From contig CM044877.1 of the NCBI GenBank assembly GCA_024500155.1, forward strand, positions 32,859,001-32,923,000: DNA of 64,000 bases, read 5' to 3'. The notes below the pieces were generated by a model, which saw only the letters and a list, made by a program, of their open reading frames with translations, ran no database searches and had not been told where the DNA came from. Shown one piece after another: positions 10,447 through 20,847 of the stretch; within the stretch, counting starts at the first letter, position 1; every line of letters begins with the position of its first letter. The DNA is from Chenopodium formosanum (Eukaryota; Streptophyta; Magnoliopsida; Caryophyllales; Amaranthaceae). The translations under genes and the position numbers were made by a program.

Positions 10447-11081
10447 GTATATTTATTAAATAATTATATTGATAATTTTTTTTAGTATAATTTTGTAAAT
10501 GATAAAACATTGTTAACCCTATTTTATTTTAAATAGGACTCTAAATTTTACAGATATTTTAAACCCTTAAACTATATTTTGATATTTATATTGTTGTGCA
10601 ACTTCAGAATCTATAAAACGTTGCCTTCGTTTTAATTTCGTTCATGAATTATGTGATGTTGTGAGGTTACCCTCGTTCCTTGATTTATGAGCCTTTAGTT
10701 CTTCCGATTATCATCACCTAGTTAATTAGTGATGAATCAATATTATAGCCTCAATTGAATTGATCAGCTTATACCAAATGCTTTGGATCATTTAACATCA
10801 TAATCATCATTATCTTCCTTCTTTTTCTTTTTCAATTTTTACGAGTGGGGTATTAACATAACCCCACCTATAAAATCCTCCTCCTATCAAAATTAGCCAA
10901 TGACACAGTATATACATGCTCGTAATTTCCCATTCTTTCGTTTATCTACCAAGTCTTGTTGTTTTGTTGAAAGGTAATCACACGAACTTACTAGATTTTT
11001 GGATTTGTTTGATTATAAATTGTTGGTATCAATCGTACTTTGTATTGTTATGTAGTGTAAATTTTATAATTTGTGAATTAT
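10447..11081 (+). mobile_element. Remainder of a gypsy LTR, AT-rich
   Basis: The sequence continues from the TGTAATACCC LTR start in the last tandem unit. It contains a possible promoter (CCACCTATAAAATCC near 10865-10880) and no coding frame of interest. It is cut at 11082 by the CACTA family B terminus. The LTR end is not seen. Confidence 0.45.
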
Positions 11082-11642
11082 CACTAGTAGAAAAACAGCA
11101 AAGGGCACCGGTTCAAACCCGGCCTAAGGCACCGGTTTGAACCGGTTACAATGTGGGGGGTGCCAATTACCCCCCTTTTTGCCACCGGTTCAAAACCGGT
11201 GCCATAAACCAGTTATGGCACCGCCATAAACCAGTTATGGCACCGGTTAACCGGTGCCTTTATTTATTTTAGCCACCGGTTAACCAGTGCCTTAAATATA
11301 GTCCCGCGCATTCTTTTTTGGTGGCAGCAGTTTTTGGCACCGGTTAATCAGTGCCTTTTCAATAATATTTTTTTTTTTTTTCATTTTTTCTTGCAATAAT
11401 ATTAAAAAAAAACACCCTATTATTCCAGCAATAATAACCTGTAATTCCAGCAATAATATTAAATAAAATAATTAATAATAATATTATTATAATTACTAAT
11501 AATTATAATATTATTAAATATTATAATAAGATACACATAATATTAAGTGTTACATATATATACAAATGATAGTAAGTAAATAATGAATAATAACATATAG
11601 TTAAAAAGTTAACATAAATTTACAATTAAAATGACATTTAAT

Positions 11643-12759
11643 TTACATGTTGAAGGTGATAAAAGACGCCAACATGTCACGAACTTCATTAAGTTCCTTG
11701 ATTGTCAACGGACCATCCTTTTGTACCTTGCAAAACTTGAAATACAAAAAAATTATGTTAGAACAAACTACTTAGGCTAAACAATATGTATTTTATCAAA
11801 TATGACCTATATGACTTCTATTTAGCCCATTTCCTACATTTCTTATCAAATGTACTATTTCTTTCTCATAACATGACAATAACACCTAGTTTTATGTGTC
11901 TAAGCCCTAAAATTGAATCAAAAGAGCATTTTATTAAGGTTTAAGACACTTTTTACTCAAAATGGCCCAAATAACAACCATTTTTGCCACGAGAGAAGGT
12001 CATCCTCAACAGCTTTCTTCTGCTTTGATTTCTTCTTCTTCTTGTAGATCCATCCATTAGTCAAGTTGGTCTTAAAGCCTCTGAATCTTTCCACCGATAA
12101 AGATTCAAACACCTTCTCTTCTCAGCATCATTAGGAATAGAAAACAGCCTCGGCAAGCACAAATAAAAACCGATTATTAGTTTCTATTTACTAACAACCA
12201 TAAGGTTTCTTAAATTGTCTAAATGTGCTAAAAACACACTTACCCTTGTATCATCCCAAAAGGTTTGAATCAAACCCGGAGGTACTTGCCGCATTACAAG
12301 TGTAATGGGGATTTTCCGCGCACACATACCAACATGATTAGCATATTGTCGACGCCTTTTGCCCTCGGGTTAGCTGTTGTTGTCATACTCCAAGACCATG
12401 GGACCGTCCGGTTTCTTAAAACTTCTTGTCGGACCCCTTCCCTTTCTTTGAGTCGATGCCTTCACCCCCCTTCCACCAGCTATGTTGTTTTGATCTTGTC
12501 CTTGGCCATGAGTTTCAGGAGTCGGGTTCTCACCAACAATCTCACGTGATGTATTTACAATAGGCGGTGCACGTTCAGCTGAAATTTCAAATTCTTCAAG
12601 CCTACGCTCAAACTCATCTTGAGCCTGATCCTCTAGCTCACCCAAGTCAACCTCCTTGTTCACATCATAAGGCTCATCCTCGTCCTCATCCTCGTACTCG
12701 TCATCATAGTCATCATCCTCAATGTCCTCTACACAATCAGGGTTATGATCGTCCTCCAT
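11643..12759 (-). pseudogene. TNPA/Ptta-like CACTA protein, broken
   Basis: This corresponds to the plant transposase (Ptta/En/Spm) family, DNA-binding partners of the CACTA transposase. From the ATG at 12759 the N-terminus is strongly acidic (Asp/Glu-rich for about 40 residues). It is followed by the family block KGRGPTRSFKKPDG, VLEYD, then after an in-frame TAA ANHVGMCARKIP and GLIQTFWDDT (to about 12260). A GTAAGT donor just beyond suggests an intron. The next exon (about 12160-11990) has LFSIPNDAEK, a frameshift, and FKTNLTNGWIYKKKK. The C-terminus DGPLTIKELNEVRDML ends at 11643. The stop and the frameshift make it non-functional. Confidence 0.72.
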
Positions 12760-12824
12760 GAGATATAAGCACCTGTCAAAACCAACATAAAATAATATTA
12801 GTGTATAGTAAAGTATTAGTGCAA

Positions 12825-13300
12825 ATGAGTACACTTAGGAAATTTCAAACTACAAACACGTTAAATATAATATATGAGTTGTTAGAATGATTAAATGTTA
12901 GTTCATACACAAAACAAAGGACTTGGGTTAATTAGAAGGTCATTTAAGCCATTTTCACCTACTTATGGTCCTATAACCTTGTATATGCATGAAAATGAGT
13001 ACACTTAGGCAATTTCAAACTACAAACATGTTAAATATAATGAATATGAGTTGTTAGAATGATTAAATGTTAGTTTATACACAAAACAAAGGACTTGGGT
13101 TAACTAGAAGCTCATTTAAGCCATTTTCACCTACTTATGGTCCTATAACCTTGTATATGCCTAATAATGAGTACACTTAGGCAATGTCAAACAACAAACA
13201 TTGTTAGTTTATATACAAAACAAAGGATTTGGGTCAAATATAAGCTCATTTATGTCATTTATGGTCTTTTTCGCCTACTTATGCTCCTATATACATGATA
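12825..13300. repeat. About 2.8 tandem copies of a 170-bp unit
   Basis: Units start with ATGAGTACACTTAGG at 12825, 12995 and 13167. The third is shortened by an internal deletion and has more mismatches. The array lies between the TNPA-like and TNP2-like coding parts of CACTA family B. Units include ACAAAACAAAGGACTTGGG and CACCTACTTATGGTCCTATA. Confidence 0.8.
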
Positions 13301-13350
13301 ACTAAACTATATTTGCAATGAAACCATTATTAACTTTTAATTATACTACC

Positions 13351-13926
13351 TCAATCTGAAATTCCTTCTTTGTGGTCTGATCGCATATAACCCGCTTCGT
13401 TGTATATGTCATTTTGTACAATAGGTCTAGGAATAGTAAAAGGTGCAGAATCATCAAACGCATCATATTCTTCCTCATCCTCAACATCTCCAATGCCTAG
13501 GATTCTTCTTTTGCCAGCTAGCACTATAGACCATTTTGAATTGACTGGGTCAGTTATGTAGAACACTTGCTTAGATTGAGATGCAAGGATAAATGGTTCC
13601 GCACTATCATTTAAGTGGCCAAGATCTACAAGAGTAAAGTCCTCATATTTGACGTTACGCCTGATATTATCAACCCACTTACACTTGAAAAGAGCAACTG
13701 TAAAGTTACAATAATCAAGCTCCCATATTTTTTGAATTCGACCAAGTATGACAACTCTGCAGCGGCAGGTGATTTATCCTTAGCACTTGCAAAATCCCTT
13801 GACGATGCCACAAGCGTTACACCACTGTTTGGGTGGAAGAATATTTCAAATCACGACTCTTGGTCCAAAAAGTGTACCCATTGATGTCATATCCCTCAAA
13901 TGAACGAACATCATCCCTAGGACCGT
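13351..13926 (-). pseudogene. TNP2-type CACTA transposase, C-terminal fragment
   Basis: The minus strand carries the typical end of TNP2-like transposases: RSFEGYDINGYTFWT near 13900, then IWELDYCNFTVALFKCKW (about 13730-13670), VFYITDPVNSKWSIVL and an acidic EDEEEYDAFDD motif, ending at 13351. The frame changes between these blocks near 13800 and 13570. The upstream catalytic part is missing because an LTR element begins at 13934. Introns cannot be separated from frameshifts here with confidence. Confidence 0.72.
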
Positions 13927-13933
13927 ACGCAAG

Positions 13934-15266
13934 TGATGTGTCTAATTTATATAGTATTTTACCCCCGTCCCTTGGTCATAATTAGTAGTGTTTTTGGCTC
14001 TTTAAAGCCACTTTTATTACTAATTGGTGTTTTCTAGTGGTTTCGTAGTTTTGGTTGAGTTTTATAGGAAATTGCACTTTTAGAGCATTTTCCCGGGTTT
14101 TCATGTAGCAACTACGGACATTGGAGGAGCACGACCATTTTTGAAGCCCAAGGCCGGTTAGAGTCCTCAAGTCGGTGATTAAGGGCTCGACTTGTGGAAT
14201 ACGAGCGTTGGGTCGAGTATTCAAGACCCTAGGTGGATATCTGGACTGGGCTAAGAAGAAAGCCCAATCGAAGTTCCAAGCCTCAAGGAGAAGCCGGGCC
14301 CGATCGGGTGAGCATTGGCTCGATCGGGCGCGGCTGTTTAGAAGGGTGTGAGAAGAAAAAGGCGGTCTCGATCGGGCGCGTATTTCTAGCCGCTAATTTG
14401 ACGAGCACTTAGTTTCTAATTAGGGTAATTTTTGGATTGTTGTTTTAAAGTACGATTTTAATGCTTTTTCTTAGTTCTTCTTCTCTTAGACTTTCTCTCT
14501 CTACTTACCTTTAGATTAGATTCTCTCTCTACAACTTTGTTCTTAATTCAACTCCTTAATTCTGATTATTTCGATAACGATTTCTTCTATTTTAATCTCA
14601 GTATTTTATTCTCTTTCTTTGGTCATGTTTCCTTTAAGTGCTTTGTTTAGTTTATATTTAATTATGTGTGAGTATTTTTATTTCTAGGGTTTATGGGGAT
14701 CCATAAATAATATGAAGGGGTAATTTATTGTTGTTTATTGTCAATGCTAGATTAATTTCCTATTGATTGATTTAATGCTTTGTGACTAGATTGGGCTTGA
14801 TCTTTTATGCATTTGACAATATTGATTCGAGATTCGAGAGATGAGAATTGATGTTTAGGTCTAGTTTCAATAGCGGGTTAATTTATAAATGGTTAAGTCG
14901 AGATTCGAGAAATGAGATTTAATACCGATAAATTAATTATGTGATTAAAGCCCTTTATGATCTGATTAATTTATGCATTGATGATTGATTGTTATGTTTC
15001 ATCCTGGAATATTGTTTATTGGTGAACCTATGCCTTAGGCTTTTATTTCATTGATTTTCTCTATTTTTATTCTTCCCTACTTTTACTCTTAGTAGTTTAG
15101 TTATCCTTCGATTACAATATATTTGTTACTTAATAATTTAGATTGCTTTAATTAATTAGGAATAGAAAGACCAGTTTCCCTGTGGATTCGACCCTACTTC
15201 CCTATCTGAATTTGTTAGAAGATTTAGGAATTACTTTTGATTAGGTGATACGACTTTAGCCTGTCA
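13934..15266 (+). repeat. 5' LTR of the Athila-like element
   Basis: The LTR begins TGATGTGTCTAATTT and ends CCTGTCA just before the primer site. It carries three GC-rich words of the GATCGGGC type (about 14300-14385) in otherwise AT-rich sequence. The start resembles that of the LTR-like segment at 37581. Confidence 0.7.
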
Positions 15267-15271
15267 AAATT

Positions 15272-15289
15272 TGGCGTCGTTGCCGGGGA
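15272..15289 (+). promoter_or_regulatory. Primer binding site, tRNA-Asp type
   Basis: TGGCGTCGTTGCCGGGGA differs at one base from the TGGCGCCGTTGCCGGGGA site of plant Athila-class elements, complementary to the 3' end of tRNA-Asp. Confidence 0.85.
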
Positions 15290-15580
15290 AACGGTTTTAT
15301 TTTTATTTCTGATTGTTTTCAGTAGTCTAGGTTATTTCTTCTTGTCTCAGAGAACGTTAGTTCTTTGAGGCAAGTCTTATATTTGCGTTTTAGTTCTTTG
15401 TTAATGCCCAGGTGTTCCAGATCAGGTTATATCCCATTCGATCCTTAGATCGAAAGGTCTTTCCATAGACAAAAGAATCTTTACAGGAAAATCCTGGTGG
15501 GTTCTGGTGATAACAATAATTGCCGAGACCCTCCAACCGATTCTAGCGATTTAGAGGTATCTTCAGATCTAGAATTAGAG

Positions 15581-16700
15581 ATGGCGGTACCTAAGAAGCT
15601 CTGTGATTATTCGCAGCCAAAGCTTAACATATTTTCCACACCTTACTCCCACTCTGGCTCTTGATGGGTTACAATTCAAGATTAAACCCCAATTTATCAC
15701 GATGATAGAAAGGAAGCAATTTAGTGGAGCTACGGGTGAAGATCCAAATCTTCATATTGCAGACTACTGTCAGTACTGTAATACCATCAGGCAAGCTGAA
15801 GTCACACAGAACCAAATCAGGGAGATTCTCTTTCCTTTCTCTTTATATGGAAAAGCCAAATTATGGTTTAATGGATTAAATAGAACTGCACTTGGTATAA
15901 CTGACCGGGAGACTCTTGTTTTAAATTTTTATAATAAATATTATCCTGCAGAGAGAACAACTGTACTAAGGAGTGTTATTCAGAACTTTGCCTAAAAGGC
16001 CGATGATACTCTATATGAGGCTTGGGAGAGGTTTAAGGATTTACAGAGAGATTGCTCCCACCATAATCTGGCACAATGACAGTTGATCCAAGCCTTTTAC
16101 AATGGGATTGAAAATTCATCTAGAATAATATTGGATTATATAACTAGTGGGAGGTTTATGAACCTTAATGTTGATGATGCAGGTCAAGTTATTGAAGATA
16201 TGGCAATTCATAACTCCCAATATGAGAATCCCAGAGGCTTTACTAACAAAGGGAAACACAGTGTCGACTCTGTATCCGTTTTACAAGCTCAATTAACCTT
16301 TATTTGCCAGAAATTAGATAATCTTAGTATTGCAAATGTAGCTAATGTTTTTGCAATTAATAATAATGCTAATGAGGCTTTTGTGAAAATTGTGGAATTG
16401 TAGGTCATTGGGAGCAAGATTGCAGGAGTTCCGTGGAGCAAGTCAATGCCTTTCAAGCTTATAGGCAGAATGACCCATACTCCAACACCTACAATCCTGG
16501 GTTCCGGAATCATCCATATCTTTCCTACCGGAGCACCAATGTTCAAAATCCGCCACCTCCACAAGAATCACAGGCGCCACAACAAACTTAGCAGAAATAT
16601 TAACACTCTAATGCTGGCCAGAAGAACCAACCACAACAACCCTCCTCATCTTCTGACCCTGATTTGGCAAAAATTAGAGTGATGCTGGCTAGTATGCAAA
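15581..16700 (+). pseudogene. gag of the Athila-like element, broken
   Basis: The gag capsid/nucleocapsid precursor starts at the ATG at 15581 (MAVPKKLCDY). The frame shifts near 15650 to the one carrying LQFKIKPQFITMIERKQFSG and the capsid-like LFPFSLYGKAKLWFNGL. In-frame stops lie at 15993 (TAA) and about 16077 (TGA). After a further frame change the nucleocapsid CCHC box CENCGIVGHWEQDC lies at about 16380-16425. The copy cannot make an intact Gag. Confidence 0.8.
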
Positions 16701-16718
16701 AGCACATGGAGAGTAGAG

Positions 16719-17840
16719 ATGCCCAAATTGATTTTTGGTACTTTGCAAGCCCATAATAAAATTGTAGATAATCAAATTGTGCAGATTTTTGGTACTCTGC
16801 AAGCCCGTCAACAGGGAGCCCTGCCAGCACATCCAACCAGGCCTACGGATCAAGCTTTTGCAATTACTCTAAGGAGTGGTTCACATTATGAAGGGCCCCC
16901 TATGCCCAGGGATGATGAACCTGCTTTAATGAATAATGCTAATCTTGATTCCATTAAACCTGACAATGCAGCTAATAGCCCTGCAGGGCTAAAGAGTATT
17001 ACTACTATTTCTGATAATACATTGCAGGGTACGACTCCAGGGAAGGTAGCAGCTCCAGATAAGAGCAGTAATGCTCCAAAGCCAGTTATCAAACTTCCAT
17101 TCCCCAATCGTCACTTAAAAACAAATTTGGATAAGCAGTTTGGTAAGTTTCTGGAGATGGTTAAAGATTTGCGGGTAACAGTTCCCTTCACTGAATTAAT
17201 TACACAAATTCCTGCATATGCAAAATTCATGAAGGAAATATTGACTAGAAAAAGGTCTATTACTAATGTAGAGACAATAGCTATCACTGCAAAATGTAGT
17301 GTTGTACTTCAAAATAAATCTCCACCTAAACTGAAAGATCCGGGTAGTTTTTCTATCCCTTGTCATATTGGCAATCTAATAATTGATAATGCATTATGTG
17401 ATTTGGGTGCTAGCGTTAGTGTCATGCCGTTGTCTGTGTGTTCCAAGTTAAATATGGGTAAATTAAAAGCTACTAATATTACTCTACAAATGGCCGACCG
17501 TTCTTTTAAATACCCCTTAGGTGTTTTAGAGGATGTTCCTGTTAGAGTAGGTAAATTTTATATACCTGTTGATTTTGTTGTTCTTGATATGACTGAGGAT
17601 ATGCAAACCCCAATTATCTTGGGTAGACCATTCCTTAACACTGCAGAAGCAATTATAGATGTGAAATGTGGCAAATTGACGCTATCAGTAGGGGGCGATA
17701 AAATTACTTTTAATCTGAATAATACCCCTAAAAGCCCCATGATAGAGGAGAGGTGTTTTAGTGTTAATGTGGTTCATAATCCCAACTCTTGTAAAAGATC
17801 ACTTGGAGGCGGTATCTTGTGTTGCATCTTCTACAGATGA
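16719..17840 (+). pseudogene. Protease region of the Athila-like element
   Basis: A 373-codon open frame covers the gag-protease linker and the aspartic protease. The catalytic-region motif is CDLGASVSVMPLSV (about 17400-17440), with G in place of the usual T/S after DL. The family signature MADRSFKYPLGVLEDVPV follows, then the flap-side PIILGRPFLNTA (about 17615-17645). The DLGAS form is usual in this Athila-type group. There is no intact upstream Gag and no downstream reverse transcriptase, so this is a relic ORF. The frame runs on into the next segment with a shift near 17780-17840. Confidence 0.8.
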
Positions 17841-18102
17841 AATAGACAAATGGCAAAAGGAAGTTGATGCATTAGAAAGAGCCCTCTACACTGTCGGTCT
17901 TGGCTTTGAAGATGAGAAGGTGGAAATAAACAAGAAAGTTGTGGAAATTGAGCCTACAGTAAGTGTTTCGCCAGATCGAGTTGCAATTGCTCAGTCTAGT
18001 GATAATTTGAAGCAACAATCGGTCAAAAAGGGGTCTCTAGTGTGTAGTAGTAAAGAACCCCCAGTTCAAGACAAGGAGGATCCACCAAATAAGGTGAATT
18101 AG
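17761..18102 (+). pseudogene. Post-protease coding stretch, then a large pol deletion
   Basis: This frame continues the polyprotein after protease (DEIDKWQKEVDALERALYTV, then Lys/Glu/Ser-rich sequence) and ends with TAG at 18100-18102. In complete relatives reverse transcriptase would follow. Here the sequence passes at once to the post-pol untranslated block, so RT, RNase H and integrase were removed. The exact breakpoint cannot be placed without an intact relative. Confidence 0.6.
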
Positions 18103-18272
18103 CGTCCCACAGGGTATGTCAAGAAGCCGCGTCGTGGTCTAATCACCGCTCGACCGGATGAAAAACCACCCGACCAAGCGGTAGGCCATGGGTCCTAATT
18201 TTAAACTTAGTAAGAAGGTCGTGCGGTACCTAGATAAACCAGTGCTTTGCAGGAGGCAACCCGTATTTCTTG

Positions 18273-18274
<2 letters not shown>

Positions 18275-18349
<75 letters not shown>
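18275..18349. repeat. TA dinucleotide microsatellite
   Basis: About 75 bp of uninterrupted TA repeats lie between the GGAGGCAACCC block and the 3' untranslated array. Confidence 0.95.
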
Positions 18350-18353
<4 letters not shown>

Positions 18354-18479
18354 GAGGCAAGGAGGGTGCAATTTTACCTTTTCAAAGTGTTTTTGTACAG
18401 GTATTGAATAAACAAGTAAGGAGGATTAAAGAGGTAAAAAAAAGTTGAAAAAGAAGAGAAGTGTGTGTTCCGAATTGGG

Positions 18480-18937
18480 TGCGGGCCCAATCGGGCAGAG
18501 CTTACCCAATTGGGCGCGCAAGTAAGAGCAAAAATCGAGCAAAATACGCCCGATCGGGCAGAGCTTACCCAATCGGGCGCGCAAGTAAGAGCAAAAATCG
18601 AGCAAAATACGCCCGATCGGGCTCGGAGCCCCGATCAGGCGCGCAAGTGAAGTAATTTTGGAGCTTTAATTCTCCCGATCGGGCGCGCAAGTAAGGTTGG
18701 AAAAACAAGGGAATTTCGCTCGATCGGGCGCATTTTTGGAGAAATCGAGGGAAGGAAAAAGAAATGTCAGGCGAATCTCACCCGATCAGGCGAATTATAT
18801 GGCGAAAACTTCTTCGAGTTCGCGCCCGATCGGGCGCGCAGATACAATTTCCAAAAACAAGTATTTCGCCCGATCGGGCAGAAGCTTGCCCGATCGGGAG
18901 CGCCTAATTTAGGTCGTCCTATTTCGCCCGATCGGGA
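18480..18937. repeat. Array of GCCCGATCGGGC palindromic words
   Basis: About 13 copies of a word close to GCCCGATCGGGCGCG (variants CCCAATCGGGC, CCCGATCAGGC, CTCGATCGGGC) are spaced 20-60 bp apart. Two of them lie in a 63-bp tandem duplication: CGGGCAGAGCTTACCC recurs at about 18492 and 18555. The same word occurs in this element's 5' LTR and in the LTR at 56103-56752. Confidence 0.85.
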
Positions 18938-19317
18938 GAAGAAAGAAAAAGGAAGGAGAAGGGAGGAGAGAAGGAAAGAGAAGAGAGAAGGCTGAGAAAG
19001 AGGAGTGAGCGGGGTAAGGGTTAGGGTTAGGGTGAATTAGGTTCTTTTTAAACACGTTTTTTTTAAAAAAAAAAGCCCTTTGCGACCGTCTTTTCTTAAG
19101 CGGTCGCAATTTATGACCTTTTTGGCGGTCGCAAAGGGCTTTTTTTAATTTGATTTTTTTAAAAAATGTTCAAATTAACTTGCGACGGTTAAATAACCAA
19201 AAAACGGTCGCAAATCTGCGACCGCTATAAAAAACGGTCGCAAAATCTGCGACTGTTATAAAAAACAGTGGCAATATTGCGACCGCACCTTAGACGGTCG
19301 TAGATTTCATATTTTGC
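18938..19317. mobile_element. CACTA family A, copy 1, right part
   Basis: The segment is purine-rich (GAAGGAGAAGGGAGGAGAG), as in the middle of the complete copy at 46283-48359. It is followed by TTTGCGACCGTC...GGTCGCAAAGGG and several further ACGGTCGCAA words. The terminal TAGTG is not clear because a hAT-like element begins at 19318. Together with 8884-9471 this makes one non-autonomous element split by a nested block of about 9.5 kb. Confidence 0.7.
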
Positions 19318-20353
19318 TAGGGGTGTCCATTATTCTGATTAAAACCAAAATTCAATCCAATCCAAACCGAATTATTTATTTAAATCGGATTAGATCGGAT
19401 TGAAATTTTTTATAATTCGGATTTTCGGATCGGATTGACTTTGTTAGGATCCAAAAAACCAAAATAATCGAAATATGAAACCATGCTTTTACAAACAAGG
19501 ATTGTTAGTATTAATCATGTTAAACTATATTCATGATTACATCAATATTAATCATATAAAATTATGTTTTTAATACTAGTATTAATCATGTAATATGTTT
19601 TGGGTAAAATTACCCCGCCATGTGGTCCAATGAGAATAGGACACGTGTCCATCTTATATTGGCCTAAATTGGGCGTTTATGAAATGACACATGGAATCCA
19701 CTGTCATCAAAAGGAATGATGGCTTTCAAAGACCCAATTCCCAAGAACCCGTCAAAAGGACGGGCAGCCCACCAAATCTAGGTCAAATGACCTAGGTAAG
19801 GGCACTCTTATCCAGAATGACCCTATAAATAGGGGGATTTCCCCCATTTGTGGGGCGGATTGAATTTATTACAAAATTACTGACATTCTCTTACAGCAGA
19901 GAAATCTCCTGATCTCGGAATCCGAGAATGATCTCACCTTTATCTTTTTCCGCACTTTTTACTCACTCCTGCACGTTCTAACTTGATCGTCAGAGGCGGA
20001 GCTCCAACCACCTGGAGTCACCGTTGTTTTGCAGGTACAAGTGCTCACCAACCAGTCTTTGAGTTGTAGCTCTCCCGAGGGACAAAAACACCCAAAACAT
20101 AATACTATCCTTCCAAAAATTAATTTTTTTTTTATATTATATATCTATTTTTATAATCAGACTAGGCTTAGATAATTTGCAACGTATTCTAATTCGGATT
20201 TTTAGATCTGATCCAAATAATCGAATTTTAATTCGGATTGGATTTGGTAAGGAATTTGGATTAGAATGGATTTGAAAATTAAAAACTAAATTTTATTTCA
20301 AATCGGAATGGATATGGCTTAAATCCAAACCGAAAACCGAATGGACACCCCTA
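19318..20353. mobile_element. hAT-like non-autonomous element, split by a solo LTR
   Basis: The ends are TAGGGGTGTCCATT and AATGGACACCCCTA, perfect 14-bp inverted repeats. Inside are inverted AT-rich blocks with AATCGGATT words. No transposase is present. An 8-bp target duplication was not seen, so the hAT assignment rests on the termini. A 504-bp solo LTR sits within it. Confidence 0.6.
19596..20099 (+). mobile_element. Solo LTR with TAATA target duplication
   Basis: It starts TGTTTTGGGTAAAA and ends CACCCAAAACA, and is flanked on both sides by TAATA (19591-19595, 20100-20104). It contains CCCTATAAATAGGG, a TATA box within a short palindrome, near 19822-19835. It is the product of LTR-LTR recombination; no internal sequence is left. 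Confidence 0.88.
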
Positions 20354-20681
20354 ATGTTAGTTTCATAAGGTAAGTACCCTATGTATACATGAGTCGCGTA
20401 TATGTGTAGGAGTATTTAATTTACAAAGGCTTTAAGTTTAATTAGCTCGATCTCTCACTTGAAGTTTGTTTAATTTATGACAAACAAAGTTTGTTTATGA
20501 CAAACAAACTTCAATCTAATGTTCTTTTAAGTGTTTATGTGAAGACATGAACTGACTTAGGTGAAGTCAATGAGTTGGAACATAGAATATTTTAAGAGGA
20601 ACAAGAGAAAATTAATGAACCTAAAGCAGGTTCTCCCACGAGAACCAAACCATGAAGGAACCTGATAGTTATACCTCCAAC
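20354..20681. other. Spacer, nothing recognised
   Basis: AT-rich sequence with a short direct/inverted repeat around ACAAACAAAGTTTGTTTATG (20475-20510). No gene is seen. Confidence 0.5.
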
Positions 20682-20753
20682 TGATAGAGTATAAAACATA
20701 TTCATGAGCCTCAACCATCAACTTAAGCTTTTGGTTGAGTTGATCCTCTAACA

Positions 20754-20765
20754 TGGTATCAGAGC
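20754..20765 (+). promoter_or_regulatory. TRIM primer binding site, initiator tRNA-Met type
   Basis: TGGTATCAGAGC directly follows the 72-bp LTR. It is the standard complement to the 3' end of plant initiator tRNA-Met. Confidence 0.85.
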
Positions 20766-20847
20766 CTGCGCGACACAAAAGTCACAGGTTCGAATCTCAT
20801 CCGCCCCTCCTTCAAAGTGGAATTAATTCGCACCAGGTATGGGTGTG

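Larger units (their letters stand above)
11082..13933 (-). mobile_element. CACTA family B, truncated, with transposase-type pseudogenes
   Basis: The left terminus is CACTAGTAGAAAAACAGC at 11082, followed by subterminal repeats of GGCACCGGTT/AACCGGTGCC (11105-11360). On the minus strand it carries a TNPA/Ptta-like gene and, upstream of it, the C-terminal part of a TNP2-type transposase, the usual order in En/Spm elements. The Athila-like LTR begins at 13934 in the middle of the TNP2 coding region, and the missing TNP2 part does not reappear on its far side. A fragment of the same family lies at 63404-63603. Confidence 0.8.
13934..18937 (+). mobile_element. Athila-like gypsy element, gag-protease only, no 3' LTR found
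   Basis: It comprises a 5' LTR, a tRNA-Asp-type primer site, gag, protease, a short post-protease coding stretch, and then directly the post-pol block containing GGAGGCAACCC (18251-18261). Reverse transcriptase, RNase H and integrase are absent. A TA microsatellite and a 13-copy array of GATCGGGC words fill the 3' untranslated part. No second LTR is seen before CACTA sequence resumes, so the right end is lost. The right boundary (about 18937) is approximate. Confidence 0.75.

Noticed and set aside
18461..18655. Two overlapping repetitive frames
   Set aside because: They are translations of the 63-bp tandem GATCGGGC units.
19016..19035. AGGGTTAGGGTTAGGG, telomere-like
   Set aside because: Only two to three units, not the plant TTTAGGG form, and within CACTA sequence.
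20754..20800. Possible tRNA gene or SINE (TGGTATCAGAGC with GGTTCGAATCTC)
   Set aside because: No acceptor or anticodon stems; TGGTATCAGAGC is the TRIM primer site and the B-box-like word lies in its interior.
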